A stretch of 64,000 nt of DNA from a virus. A program made the translations under genes and the position numbers. The stretch spans positions 1 through 64,000 of IMG/VR virus record IMGVR_UViG_3300007512_002205. One strand, 5' to 3'. This document shows, piece by piece, positions 23,873-32,283 of this stretch. The notes beneath the pieces are model-generated. The model saw only the letters and a list, made by a program, of their open reading frames with translations, searched no databases and was not told the DNA's origin. Positions within the stretch are counted from its first letter, which is position 1. The number at the start of each line of letters is the position of its first letter.

Positions 23873-24355
23873 TTATCCCGCATTAAACTTGCCATCCCGC
23901 GCTCTGATGCACTTCGCTGAAATTTCAAATCTTTGTGTTGGCTTTCCAAATAGCTGCTTTGGTTCACTTAAAGTAACGATTTCATAATATATCTCGCCAT
24001 ACTGAACAAAGTCTCCTTCCCGAACAAACAGGTTTTGATCTTCTGTTAGGCGTCTTTTGTGAAAATGGACGGTTATTGAAGATTTTTTATCCACACCGAT
24101 TTCTGCTGTTTCCGTTCCATATTCATCCAGTGAAACAAGGGCGTAAACTCTGATAGGGCTGAGGTATGTCTTTTCAATCGCCTCCCCATAAACAGGGTGG
24201 TAGTTTGTCTTTTCAATACTTAATGGAAAATATAAAACTGTCTGCCCAACGACTCCTTCAATCACCTCATCGTTAACTTGTTTAACATAGTCAACCTCTT
24301 GTTTGTTTATAAACAAGGATGGTGGCGGATGATCCGGTGTTTTAAAAGTTCCCAT
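23873..24355 (-). CDS. Putative neck / head closure protein (gp14-like position)
   Basis: The 160-residue protein is beta-rich. Its C-terminal half VREGDFVQYGEIYYEIVTL followed by EPKQLFGKPTQRFEISAKC resembles head-closure or neck proteins that sit between connector and tail. It lies between the gp13-like and gp15-like genes, matching the T4 order 13-14-15, but is shorter than T4 gp14 (256). I assign it by neighbourhood and the GDFVxYGxxYYEI pattern. Confidence 0.5.
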   Translation of the reverse strand: MGTFKTPDHPPPSLFINKQEVDYVKQVNDEVIEGVVGQTVLYFPLSIEKTNYHPVYGEAIEKTYLSPIRVYALVSLDEYGTETAEIGVDKKSSITVHFHKRRLTEDQNLFVREGDFVQYGEIYYEIVTLSEPKQLFGKPTQRFEISAKCIRARDGKFNAG

Positions 24356-24358
24356 CTG

Positions 24359-25606
24359 TTACCCCACAAAGATTGGCAGTGGCGCTGCTCTTAAGGCATC
24401 CTTTGTTTTGTCTGCCATATCAGCATTCGTTTCTGTTATCTTGCTGTACGTCAGTTCATCAAGGATTTCTTTGAGTTCGTCTCTCAAAGCTTTTTGTTCT
24501 TCTTTGGCACTCGATATAAGTTCCGCACCGTTTTGAGTAACCGAATCTCCTGGGATGGGGATCGTCCCGAAACGACTTCGAACAAGGCCAAGCGTCTCTT
24601 TAACAAGTGCAAGAGTATATCTTCGAACCCACTGCTTCCCAATAGCGTTGATATTGTTATATGGAATATTTGCAAATGGCAACGTGTTCATGTTGTTTAC
24701 GCCACGACCGCCTCTTTGGCGATCATCCTCTTCAACCCACGCATCCTGCGGAATATAAAACCTTAAAAAGAATTTGTCCGGTGAGTGTGTTCCCGGTGTT
24801 GGGAACAATCTCAACCTGTTGTTCACAATATCATATGAATAATGTGAAATTCTTGTATACAAACTGTCTTCGTAAGCCATGGCTTGCAGTTTGTTCTGCC
24901 AAGCAGGCACAACCTCATATGAAGATTCATCACTATACTGACCATAGTCATGAAGGTTTCCAATAACGTTCAGTGCTCCATAGTATGCAAAGAACCTCCA
25001 CATGGATCTTGGTGTCCGATAATACATGTCACGAATAACAATCTTTTTATTCCCAATATCAAGATTTTTATTCGAACTTGAAATAAGAGTCTGAAGGTCA
25101 TAATCTTGTTGGCTCGCTGTCGGTGAAAATGATGCTGAATAATAGCGAACTTCGCCTCCAACAGAAGCCTCTTTACCAAGACCCTTGCCAACACGCATTG
25201 GTTGTGGCATTTCAAATCTTGGATAGCGAAGCTCAACACTTGCTGAAACGAGGCTTTCCGTGCTTATGACTTGTCCTCGGTGATCAAAGCTTGCTGTTGT
25301 GTTTCCAAGCATCACAGGTAAAGCGTTCTTTGATTGGTGAACGTTGATTATGTATGAGTATTCAAGAACGGCCTCTTCATATGCGGCATAAACATTTTCA
25401 TTCTTGATTTCGATACCAAGGCTATCGCCTCCAAGTTTCTTGTATGTGTATGCAACCTGCTCTGCTGCACCGCTTAAAAAATAATTGTTCCCCGAATAAA
25501 CTGAAAACGGAAATGAAAAGTTTCCTGCTTGCGCTGGTGTTGCAGACGCCGATAGCAATATCGCTGATGTTTTGCTTGTTGGGTCCAGGCTTGTCAAACA
25601 ACTCAT
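24359..25606 (-). CDS. Neck / head-tail connector protein (gp13-like position)
   Basis: The 415-residue product includes a beta-rich centre and a helical C-terminal third (KQWVRRYTLALVKETLGLVR near 327-346, then SRFGTIPIPG and KEEQKALRDELKEILDELTY). The latter pattern recurs in myovirus neck or adaptor proteins. It has Ser/Ala-rich N-terminal 40 residues without a clear signal peptide. The order scaffold, capsid, this gene, gp14-like, gp15-like and sheath supports a gp13 role. A candidate late motif lies 21 bases upstream of the ATG. Function is inferred, no catalytic motif. Confidence 0.6.
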   Translation of the reverse strand: MSCLTSLDPTSKTSAILLSASATPAQAGNFSFPFSVYSGNNYFLSGAAEQVAYTYKKLGGDSLGIEIKNENVYAAYEEAVLEYSYIINVHQSKNALPVMLGNTTASFDHRGQVISTESLVSASVELRYPRFEMPQPMRVGKGLGKEASVGGEVRYYSASFSPTASQQDYDLQTLISSSNKNLDIGNKKIVIRDMYYRTPRSMWRFFAYYGALNVIGNLHDYGQYSDESSYEVVPAWQNKLQAMAYEDSLYTRISHYSYDIVNNRLRLFPTPGTHSPDKFFLRFYIPQDAWVEEDDRQRGGRGVNNMNTLPFANIPYNNINAIGKQWVRRYTLALVKETLGLVRSRFGTIPIPGDSVTQNGAELISSAKEEQKALRDELKEILDELTYSKITETNADMADKTKDALRAAPLPIFVG

Positions 25607-25627
25607 TTATGGTATACCCTCTCTTTG

Positions 25628-25640
25628 CTAAAATAAATAG
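25628..25640 (-). promoter_or_regulatory. Candidate late promoter motif upstream of neck gene
   Basis: CTATTTATTTTAG on the minus strand, ending 21 bases before the neck gene ATG, in a 42-base gap. Confidence 0.5.
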
Positions 25641-25648
25641 TTGTGAGA

Positions 25649-26812
25649 TTACCCTTTGAACAGAGTTATGACAATACCTCTTCTTTTGGCTGACTCTTGA
25701 AGTTGGGGATCATCTATGGTTCTACCGTTGGCGATTCCTTTTAGTCGTATCAAATAACGATTTTTTGGCATAGGCGCACCCCATAACCACCATTCCTTAG
25801 TGCCGTCTGCATATGCAACGGCTGGGCCGTCTTCACGGTGAAGTTTGTCGTTTATATACCATCGCTTTTCGCCGTCTGCATATTCACAAGCTGGGCCGTC
25901 TTCACGGTGTAAAGCATTGTTTTTAAAAAACTCTATATCACCGCGATAATGATCGCGTCTGATGTAAACATCTCCATCTTCTTCTACCCTCGCCACCTGT
26001 TCATAACTGCTTATAGGGTGTTCATTTATGTAATACTCGCCGAAATCTTCAAACAATTCACTTTTTTTAAAAAAATCATTCAATATCACATGATCATCTG
26101 TGTCTCTATAGTTCCCACCAACGAGTTCAAGAGCATTGTCGTTTGGAAGCCTTTCTTTGAACAAAGATTGTTGGTTTTGCCACGCCCATTTCGTCACCTC
26201 TTCTAAGAAATTGGGATATGCCCTTGGATACGTCCTCTTTTCTGGGGCTATAAAGCTTATGTTTTCATCCACATCCCTGAATACTCTCAAGCGAATCCTC
26301 GCAATAGGTGAAATCCCTTCAATCCCACGATCGCGATCTTTAAAAATTTCGTTTGAATCAAGATCAATTTTTTCAAAATCATCAGAGCTTACAAGATAAG
26401 CCAAAACTCCTTGTGCAGCAGCTTCATCCATTGCACAAATAAAATAATTACCTTGTGGCCCATGACAGCTACCAATGCTTGCTTCTGGATGGTCTGACAT
26501 TCTCATAACGTCAACCGGGTGTCTTGAAAAGATTATTGCATGTGTTGTGCTGCCCAGGTCTTTTGCGCCTGCCATAACTTTTTGTGAAATCTTGTTCCAG
26601 TGATCGAGATACAGCTTAATAGTCGACGAATCATGCATATCGGCAATTTGATGAGCGCCAAACACGGCATTAACAACAACTTCTTCATTCTTTCGATAGA
26701 CATCGTATAAAGCTTTTGACCCTTCTACATGTTTTCTGTCTTCTTCGGCAGAATAAAAAGTTTGGCGTAAGTATTGTGCATATTCACTATAAGAGTCTTC
26801 TAGGCGCTTCAT
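25649..26812 (-). CDS. Unknown protein with C-terminal LHREDGPA repeats
   Basis: The product is 387 residues from the ATG at 26812; a GTG at 26908 would add 32 residues but overlaps the upstream gene by 62 bases and lacks a good ribosome binding site. Residues 1-270 form an unrecognised domain (includes HAIIFSRHPVDVMRMS and SIGSCHGPQGNYFICAMDE, with a Ser-Cys-His cluster that could be catalytic or metal binding). Near residues 300-350 two MORN-like repeats occur: NNALHREDGPACEYADG and NDKLHREDGPAVAYADG, each followed by an aromatic W/Y strand. Such repeats are common in phage proteins of unknown function. It lies just downstream of the capsid terminator. Confidence 0.6.
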   Translation of the reverse strand: MKRLEDSYSEYAQYLRQTFYSAEEDRKHVEGSKALYDVYRKNEEVVVNAVFGAHQIADMHDSSTIKLYLDHWNKISQKVMAGAKDLGSTTHAIIFSRHPVDVMRMSDHPEASIGSCHGPQGNYFICAMDEAAAQGVLAYLVSSDDFEKIDLDSNEIFKDRDRGIEGISPIARIRLRVFRDVDENISFIAPEKRTYPRAYPNFLEEVTKWAWQNQQSLFKERLPNDNALELVGGNYRDTDDHVILNDFFKKSELFEDFGEYYINEHPISSYEQVARVEEDGDVYIRRDHYRGDIEFFKNNALHREDGPACEYADGEKRWYINDKLHREDGPAVAYADGTKEWWLWGAPMPKNRYLIRLKGIANGRTIDDPQLQESAKRRGIVITLFKG

Positions 26813-26846
26813 AAGCCTGACCAGCTTATTGAGATATTTGCCAATT

Positions 26847-27113
26847 TTAAGTACCTTCTTTTGTTGACCGCCTTTTTTTGTTTGAACCGTTTTTTGAGAT
26901 CTTACCACTTTTAAGGTCTACATCAAACCCGATAAACTCAAGAAGATTAACCATACGACGGATTCTTACGTCTTCACCTTTGAATGGTATGGCAACACGC
27001 CACTTTCCATTGAAAGCTTTTTCGTAATTTCGCTCTTTGATCCCCAATTCAAGAAACTTTTGAGCTTTCTTATATTCTTTTTCTTCAATTTCAACGATAA
27101 CTTTTGGCATCAT
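26847..27113 (-). CDS. Small basic protein of unknown function
   Basis: The 88-residue protein has an alpha/beta pattern (KVIVEIEEKEYKKAQKFLEL, then WRVAIPFKGEDVRIRRMVNL) and a very basic tail (KNGSNKKRRSTKEG). No family is recognised. Two adjacent ATGs open the frame, with no clear ribosome binding site, and the gene follows the capsid terminator, so its expression may be low or read-through dependent. Confidence 0.5.
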   Translation of the reverse strand: MMPKVIVEIEEKEYKKAQKFLELGIKERNYEKAFNGKWRVAIPFKGEDVRIRRMVNLLEFIGFDVDLKSGKISKNGSNKKRRSTKEGT

Positions 27114-27130
27114 AGTAACTAGAATATCAT

Positions 27131-27171
27131 AAAAGGAAACGACCTTGGCGAACCAAGGTCGTTTCTTTTTT
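27131..27171 (-). terminator. Rho-independent terminator after the capsid gene (UUCG loop)
   Basis: Stem GAAACGACCTTGG (27136-27148) pairs fully with 27153-27165; on the minus strand the loop is TTCG and CTTTTATG follows. On the plus strand CTTTTTT follows, so it could act in both directions. A 13-bp stem with a UUCG loop is extremely stable. It would end the head-gene transcript after the major capsid gene. Confidence 0.85.
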
Positions 27172-27191
27172 AGCTTATGCTAAGTCTTGGC

Positions 27192-28931
27192 TTATACCAA
27201 GTCTCGAACAATAACCAGACCGTACATATCAGGTCGAACCATCTTCTTGGCGTATCTGGTCATCACGCCCTTACGGGGCACGAAGTCTTCAACACCGAAG
27301 ATTGTTGGTGTGGTCTGTAGCGGCACATAAGGTGCGTATACATATCCACTCTCCAGGAACGAGCTTCCCTTACGTCCAATCAGGATAACGTTACGCATGA
27401 AGTAAGGATTGACGAACACGTCCCACTTGCGTGAGAGTGTACCAACCTTTACCGCACCCGCTGACGAACCCTTCATTTCTTCAAGGTTAACTGTCGCACG
27501 GAAACCGCTTGTCATCTCAAGGATGCTTGCCACTTCTGGTGAACACACGAGGAAGTTTGCACCTCCGCGCAATGTCTTTCTGTGGATACGAGCGGACGCA
27601 TCATTAACTGTTTCCAGCAATGTTTCGTACCACTTGCTCACGTCACCAGTGTAGTCAGGTGGTGCCGTCGCTGATGTGATATCAGCACCGGATTCTCTGT
27701 TCAGGAACTTGCCAGGGTGGCGTGACCAGTACAGAGTTGCACCTGTTGCCTTCTTCACCAGATCCTCAAGGATCTCTTGATCGATTTCCAGAGCAATCTG
27801 CTCTGACAGGATCGATGTAAGCTCAACCTCGGCATCGAGATTGTGATAGGCATTCAGGTCCTGAGCAAGCTCGGGAGTCCATTTCGCCTTAAGCTTCTTG
27901 GAGATCGCTGTGACCGACAGTGAGTCGACCTTGATATCGATTTCAGGAATGAAGTCAACATCGCGATCGCCATCGCTTTCCTGTGTCGCCTCTTCAAGAC
28001 CCCAGATTTCACGACCGGCAACCGCACCAAGTGCATGAGCACCCGCTGTGGCGAACTTGTCGTCAATTGGGAAGTGAAGGTTGTTAACCGCAGCGAGTGA
28101 CGCAGAGAGGTCATCAACAGTTTCTGAACCTGTTGCAGCAAGCACCATAAGGACCTTGCTTGTGTCAACGGTGTCATCCTTTGTTAGACGACGTACCTGA
28201 GTTCCGCCCTGTTTTTCATCACCGGAAATGTTACCGGAAATCGCAACGTAGTTATCAGCGTTCCACTGATTTGATGTCAGGTTGGCCTTTGAGAAGATAC
28301 CGACAGCAACATTTGTGCTGTTCGCTACCAAGTCAGGGTCATACTGAATCAGTTTATCACCAAGAGCCGTATACGCGGCAGTTCCTGACCATGTTGAACC
28401 AGCCGAGGCTGACGCGACAACAGCAACAGAAACACCTGTACTCGATGTTGGTGAAGAGTAAGCGTTGTTCAAGTTGTAGAAACTCTTTTCAGCATTGTCA
28501 TTGGATAGTGAGATACCACCAGTGAGCTGCTGACCAACAACACCGCCACCATACAGTGACTCGCCAGCAACGCTGCCTTTCAAACGTGTGTTTGTAAAGG
28601 TGAAGTCTAGGAAAAAGATTAGTCCTGACGGCAAACTCATGGGTTGCACGGAGACTAATTCATTCGCGATTAGACCACCAAATACTCGACGCACGATCGG
28701 AAAAGCCACGCTGGCAAAGCCTTCAACATCGCCACCACTCATAGTGGAAGCTTCGCGAAGTAGCTGCTTTGCTTGGTTTTCGAGCAATAAGCTCATGTTA
28801 ACTCTATCTCGCTCCGTACCGATACTCTCCAAAAGACCAGTGTTTTCCCACTTCTTTACCAAAGCGGAACTTTCCTTTCTGAGATCTCGTTCTACGATAT
28901 CGCGAGTTAATGCTTCAACGATTGTAGCCAT
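27192..28931 (-). CDS. Major capsid protein (gp23-like)
   Basis: The 579-residue protein resembles T4 gp23 (521): a charged helical N-terminus expected to be removed by the prohead protease, NMSLLLENQAKQLLREAST near 45-63, then FASVAFPIVRRVFGGLIANE near 71-90 and LVSVQPMSLPSGLIFFLDF near 91-109, the classic E-loop-adjacent segment of gp23 proteins. The C-terminal part has NPYFMRNVILIGRKGSSF and VYAPYVPLQTTPTIFG, typical P-domain sequence. It follows the scaffold gene by 15 bases, with AAGGAGGA upstream, and ends at a strong terminator. Its GC content appears slightly higher than its neighbours, consistent with strong translational selection. Confidence 0.93.
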   Translation of the reverse strand: MATIVEALTRDIVERDLRKESSALVKKWENTGLLESIGTERDRVNMSLLLENQAKQLLREASTMSGGDVEGFASVAFPIVRRVFGGLIANELVSVQPMSLPSGLIFFLDFTFTNTRLKGSVAGESLYGGGVVGQQLTGGISLSNDNAEKSFYNLNNAYSSPTSSTGVSVAVVASASAGSTWSGTAAYTALGDKLIQYDPDLVANSTNVAVGIFSKANLTSNQWNADNYVAISGNISGDEKQGGTQVRRLTKDDTVDTSKVLMVLAATGSETVDDLSASLAAVNNLHFPIDDKFATAGAHALGAVAGREIWGLEEATQESDGDRDVDFIPEIDIKVDSLSVTAISKKLKAKWTPELAQDLNAYHNLDAEVELTSILSEQIALEIDQEILEDLVKKATGATLYWSRHPGKFLNRESGADITSATAPPDYTGDVSKWYETLLETVNDASARIHRKTLRGGANFLVCSPEVASILEMTSGFRATVNLEEMKGSSAGAVKVGTLSRKWDVFVNPYFMRNVILIGRKGSSFLESGYVYAPYVPLQTTPTIFGVEDFVPRKGVMTRYAKKMVRPDMYGLVIVRDLV

Positions 28932-28946
28932 AATTTTCTTTCCTCC

Positions 28947-30263
28947 TTAATTTATTCCAGCTAAACGTTTCATCTTTTCCCTAAAGGGATCGGAATCTTT
29001 TTTGTTTTCTGCTCTATTAGCTTTAATGAGCAAAGGAGAAGATTTTCGTGTAATAGCCTCGCTTAGTGATTTGGGGTGTCTCTTTTTGCCACCCTCCACC
29101 GTGCTTTTGAGAGTCTCATAGACAATCTTCGTTTCCTTAATTGAACGGGACTTGTTGATGTTCTCGACAATTTTATCTTTTTGCCGCTCATTCAACGAGG
29201 CATCAGTCAATGTCCTGTTCGTGTATAACAACTTGGCGTTAGCCAATTGTGATTCTGCAAATTTCTGTTTCATCTGTTCAAATACCTTCGCAGCGTTACT
29301 ATTAACTAGTGCGGCGTTTTCGTATTTGTCCTTGTATTCTTTAATTTTTCCACTTAAAGCCTTATTTACGGTTTCAAGTCGCTTATTTAGTTCTTTTTGG
29401 TTGCCAACTTCTTTATTGGCTTTTTCTTTTGTTTTCTTAACCTTGTCTTCAAGTTCTGCAACTTCTTCAACAAGTTCTGCCAACATAAGATTTATGTGAT
29501 CTTGTTCTGAAATCGAGCCAAAGGGGTTGCCTTCCTTGGCAAAGTTGTAATCAACTTTTACGCCTTCAGCAACACAATTGCCTTTGCATTTTTCAGATTT
29601 CTTCTTGCAAATGCAATCTTTCTTGCCGCACTCTTCGCACTTTTCCCCATTTTTTGGAATGAGCTTGTCTTCATCAACGTTTTCTTCTTCATAGATGGGG
29701 TCAATGATCTCTTCCTCATCACCAATGAAGCTTCCAAGGGCATCAACCAAGCTGTCTTCGCCCTCTTCTTCTCCAAAAGAAAGAGCTTCTGCCAACTCTG
29801 TTAAAAGCTCATCGTCGATTTCAACTGATTCGTTTGTTTCTTTTCTTTTTGTTGGACCAGCCCCAGGATCGATTTCATATTCAGAAAGAGAATCGAGGCT
29901 GATCTCAATAAGTTGTTCGTCATCAGGATAGGCTGTCTTTCCAACATTCTCGCCATTCAAAAAAGCATACTCAATCTGCGTTGGGATTGTGTCGTTATCT
30001 GTTTCGGTTGCAGCGAAATCAACAGGTGTCTGCGGTGCTGGTGGAACTCCAGCCTCTTCCCCCGTCATATCGCCACCGGCCATGGGATCTTCCATGCCCA
30101 TATCTTCGCCCAAAGCGGCACCAAGATCTTGTTCTAAAAGAACGTCCATTTTCTTTTTTACTTCATCAGAAAAACGTTCAACAACATCTTGCTGGGCGGC
30201 TTTAAGGGCCGCCTCCTTTAATTCTTTTGCATCTATAATTGCTTGTTCTAACATGGAAGGCAT
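28947..30263 (-). CDS. Prohead scaffold protein (gp22-like)
   Basis: The 438-residue protein is acidic and helical with a long coiled coil (residues about 255-345), low-complexity acidic regions, and a C-terminal basic segment ending DPFREKMKRLAGIN, which matches the C-terminal capsid-binding end of gp22-type scaffolds. It contains an unusual Cys-rich insert near residues 200-228 (CEECGKKDCICKKK, CKGNC), perhaps metal binding, not usual in T4 gp22. Order protease, scaffold, capsid equals T4. A candidate late motif lies 24 bases upstream. Confidence 0.82.
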   Translation of the reverse strand: MPSMLEQAIIDAKELKEAALKAAQQDVVERFSDEVKKKMDVLLEQDLGAALGEDMGMEDPMAGGDMTGEEAGVPPAPQTPVDFAATETDNDTIPTQIEYAFLNGENVGKTAYPDDEQLIEISLDSLSEYEIDPGAGPTKRKETNESVEIDDELLTELAEALSFGEEEGEDSLVDALGSFIGDEEEIIDPIYEEENVDEDKLIPKNGEKCEECGKKDCICKKKSEKCKGNCVAEGVKVDYNFAKEGNPFGSISEQDHINLMLAELVEEVAELEDKVKKTKEKANKEVGNQKELNKRLETVNKALSGKIKEYKDKYENAALVNSNAAKVFEQMKQKFAESQLANAKLLYTNRTLTDASLNERQKDKIVENINKSRSIKETKIVYETLKSTVEGGKKRHPKSLSEAITRKSSPLLIKANRAENKKDSDPFREKMKRLAGIN

Positions 30264-30287
30264 ATTTCAGCTCCTGATACTAAATTG

Positions 30288-30300
30288 CTAATATAAATAG
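30288..30300 (-). promoter_or_regulatory. Candidate late promoter motif upstream of scaffold
   Basis: CTATTTATATTAG on the minus strand, ending 24 bases before the scaffold ATG. Would drive scaffold and capsid transcription as a unit ending at the 27131-27171 terminator. Confidence 0.55.
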
Positions 30301-30345
30301 TATCCTGAAATAGTAAATTCGCACTTCACATTTTAAAGTGGGTGA

Positions 30346-30768
30346 TTACACATTAGAAGTCATAACAGAGCCTGACCAATTGTTGTGCCATGAGCCTGTT
30401 TCAATGCCTGTGAGTCCCGCAATGACACTCGCTGTCACCTCGACAGTGTGACCTGCAAGATAAACACTGCCGACTCTCCAATCCGCCGTGTACGACTCGC
30501 CATCATCAAGGGTGAAATAGTAATTGCTGCCTGTTAAACCGTTGGAACTAAAAGCAACTCTCAGTTTCGCTCCTGATACGCCGCCATCATTACGAACCGT
30601 AACAAACTTAGAGACATAGGGGAATTTAACTTGTGTTGGTGTACTTGGATCTGATGCGCTCTGCACCAACAAAGAAGACGTAATAAACGGAATGCCGCTT
30701 AACTGATACTGACCGACACTTTGAATACCGCTTTTGTGTCTTGTAAAATGTTTGTCTGTTAATGCCAT
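30346..30768 (-). CDS. Putative capsid-associated beta-rich protein
   Basis: The 140-residue protein is beta-rich with Gly/Ser/Thr loops: YQLSGIPFITSSLLVQSAS near 21-39, KFPYVSKFVTVRNDGGV near 48-64, and NYYFTLDDGESYTADWRVG near 82-100. No signal peptide or enzyme motif. Placement between the bS21 and scaffold genes and a beta-sandwich composition suggest a head decoration or fibre protein. GAGGAAGAG lies upstream of the ATG. Function is inferred from context only. Confidence 0.5.
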   Translation of the reverse strand: MALTDKHFTRHKSGIQSVGQYQLSGIPFITSSLLVQSASDPSTPTQVKFPYVSKFVTVRNDGGVSGAKLRVAFSSNGLTGSNYYFTLDDGESYTADWRVGSVYLAGHTVEVTASVIAGLTGIETGSWHNNWSGSVMTSNV

Positions 30769-30783
30769 ATTCTTCTCTTCCTC

Positions 30784-31002
30784 TTATTGTTGTTGTTGCT
30801 GTTGGCGCTTTGCAGCATTTCTTATTTTTCTTTTCTTTTCTCTTCGACGTTTAACAGAAGGTTTTTCATAATACATTCGTGCTCGATAGTCTTCAAGAAT
30901 CCTTTCGTTTTTGACCTTCTTCATAAACTTACGAATAAGGCGATAAGCATCGTTATTGTTGTAACGATCGACAACGTTTACATTGACTGCTCGTTTACCC
31001 AT
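30784..31002 (-). CDS. rpsU: Viral ribosomal protein bS21
   Basis: The 72-residue basic protein matches bacterial small-subunit protein bS21: VNVVDRYNNNDAYRLIRKF aligns with the N-terminal strand-helix, KVKNERILEDYRARMYYEKP with the central EVRRREFYEKP region, and SVKRRREKKRKIRNAAKR with the basic C-terminal helix; it ends in six glutamines. bS21 contacts the 16S rRNA near the anti-Shine-Dalgarno sequence and helps initiation. Viral bS21 genes are known from uncultivated phages. Here it is embedded in the head module and its ATG overlaps the upstream gene by eight bases with GGGGGTAA upstream, so it would be made with late proteins. Virions could also carry it. Confidence 0.85.
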   Translation of the reverse strand: MGKRAVNVNVVDRYNNNDAYRLIRKFMKKVKNERILEDYRARMYYEKPSVKRRREKKRKIRNAAKRQQQQQQ

Positions 31003-31477
31003 TCTTCTTTACCCCCGCTTTGCGTGCCCAATTTTGGGAACCCGGTATCGCCATAACGTTCAAACCCTCGCTCATAAGCATTTTAGCTGCCTCTTCATCA
31101 ATGTGTGGCGGAATGGAAGTGTCTGCGGGCTCTTCAAGGGGTGCTGTGCCCTCAAACATTGAAGCAACTGACGGACTTGAAAAAGAAAGTTGAGGGGCTG
31201 CTGCTTCTGGTGTCTCTTCCACTGAACCTCTTCCAACTTCTTCAAGCATTTGTCGTCTCATTTGATCAAAATCTGATTTTGGCCCCGGTTCAGCTCCTTG
31301 AGGAAACGATGGTTTGTGACGAGGGGCTTCTTTTACAGCGGGCTTTCTTTGGACACCGCCAAGACCCTTTGCGACCTCAGTGATCATACCGGAAATGACA
31401 CCCTCTTCAATAAGAAGTTCATAAAGACATTCTTTGATAATCTTTTTAAAGAACTTTTTTGTATCCTTACTTTTCAT
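30995..31477 (-). CDS. Unknown protein in head module
   Basis: The 160-residue product has a basic helical N-terminus (KKFFKKIIKECLYELLIEEG), a Pro/Glu/Ser-rich probably disordered middle, and a short C-terminal helix with HIDEEAAKMLMSEGL. No family is recognised. It overlaps the protease gene by 11 bases and the bS21 gene by eight. It may be a prohead core component by position, comparable in place to T4 gp68, but without sequence support. Confidence 0.5.
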   Translation of the reverse strand: MKSKDTKKFFKKIIKECLYELLIEEGVISGMITEVAKGLGGVQRKPAVKEAPRHKPSFPQGAEPGPKSDFDQMRRQMLEEVGRGSVEETPEAAAPQLSFSSPSVASMFEGTAPLEEPADTSIPPHIDEEAAKMLMSEGLNVMAIPGSQNWARKAGVKKNG

Positions 31478-32084
31478 TTTTAACCTCTGTCAAGATGTCG
31501 TTGATCGCTCTATTAATCTTGTCTGCCTTTGAATAAATATCGTTTGGAATTTTTCCTTCAGCAATCATGAAGGCTCCCGGCGTCGAAGGTTCTGAAACAA
31601 GATCGAAACAAACAAGCTGGAAGTCGTCTTGAACCATCGTTTTGCCACTCTCTTCCTTCGTTGAACCAACACCCCTTGAGCTGATTCCGTATTTAATATT
31701 GTTTCGCCTGAGTTCTTTTGCGATACGTCCTTGGGGAGTATCAAGCAATTTAATCTTTCCGACAACATCATTGCCACGCATTTCAATATGGGTTACAACA
31801 TGTGAAACTTTTTCAAGTTCGACAATTGCAGACTCGGGGTGATCGAGTTGTCCCAACGCCCTGTTCTCTCGAACAAGCTTTTTATAGTTTTCAACCTCTC
31901 TTTCAAGAATATTCTTTGGATAAATGCGGCCATTGCCATTTTCAGTATCGGCTTTCTGCATAATACCTGACATTATGACTTCTTCGCCGGAACTTACTTT
32001 TTCTTTTTCCTCTTCCGTCAAAAGACCATATTCGTCTTCTGTCGTCAACTCAAGGAATTCTGTTAAAAGAAACTTCTTATCCAT
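31467..32084 (-). CDS. Prohead core protease (gp21-like)
   Basis: The 205-residue protein fits the T4 gp21 serine protease family: NGNGRIYPKNIL (49-60), GQLDHPES with catalytic His82, VSHVVTHIEMRGNDVVGKIK (93-112), GRIAKELRR, and YGISSRGVGS with the nucleophilic Ser at 135 or 136, then LVCFDLVSEPSTPGAF. Members cleave scaffold and capsid proteins after a Glu during head maturation. The ATG at 32084 overlaps the preceding stop; an upstream GTG would add four residues. Length agrees with T4 gp21 (212). Confidence 0.9.
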   Translation of the reverse strand: MDKKFLLTEFLELTTEDEYGLLTEEEKEKVSSGEEVIMSGIMQKADTENGNGRIYPKNILEREVENYKKLVRENRALGQLDHPESAIVELEKVSHVVTHIEMRGNDVVGKIKLLDTPQGRIAKELRRNNIKYGISSRGVGSTKEESGKTMVQDDFQLVCFDLVSEPSTPGAFMIAEGKIPNDIYSKADKINRAINDILTEVKNEK

Positions 32085-32283
32085 TTTGCATTCCACCCAT
32101 CAATGACAAAACCTCTTCAGGCGTCTTTCCAGCCAACATCTTCATAAGAAGCTCATCTTTTGCTGCTGGATCCATTTTTCCAACAACTCCTTGCATTTCA
32201 TTATTGGGCTGAAAAGAAGAACCGAGTTGTTCACGAATGATCTCTCGTAGCCTTTTCACCGAAATTGTAACCTTGTCTGCCAT
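32077..32283 (-). CDS. Small prohead-core-like protein
   Basis: The 68-residue protein is helical and amphipathic (VTISVKRLREIIREQLG, then AKDELLMKMLAGKTPEEVLS). It lies directly before the protease gene, where T4 has the small core genes 67 and 68; no sequence similarity is claimed. It follows a 74-base leader with repeats and a hairpin, and AGGAG precedes its ATG. It may be cleaved after LGSSF-type or Glu sites, which cannot be judged. Confidence 0.5.
   Translation of the reverse strand: MADKVTISVKRLREIIREQLGSSFQPNNEMQGVVGKMDPAAKDELLMKMLAGKTPEEVLSLMGGMQNG

Noticed and set aside
26813-26908. GTG-started longer form of the DGPA-repeat protein
   Set aside because: It would overlap the upstream gene by 62 bases and has no convincing ribosome binding site; kept only as an alternative.
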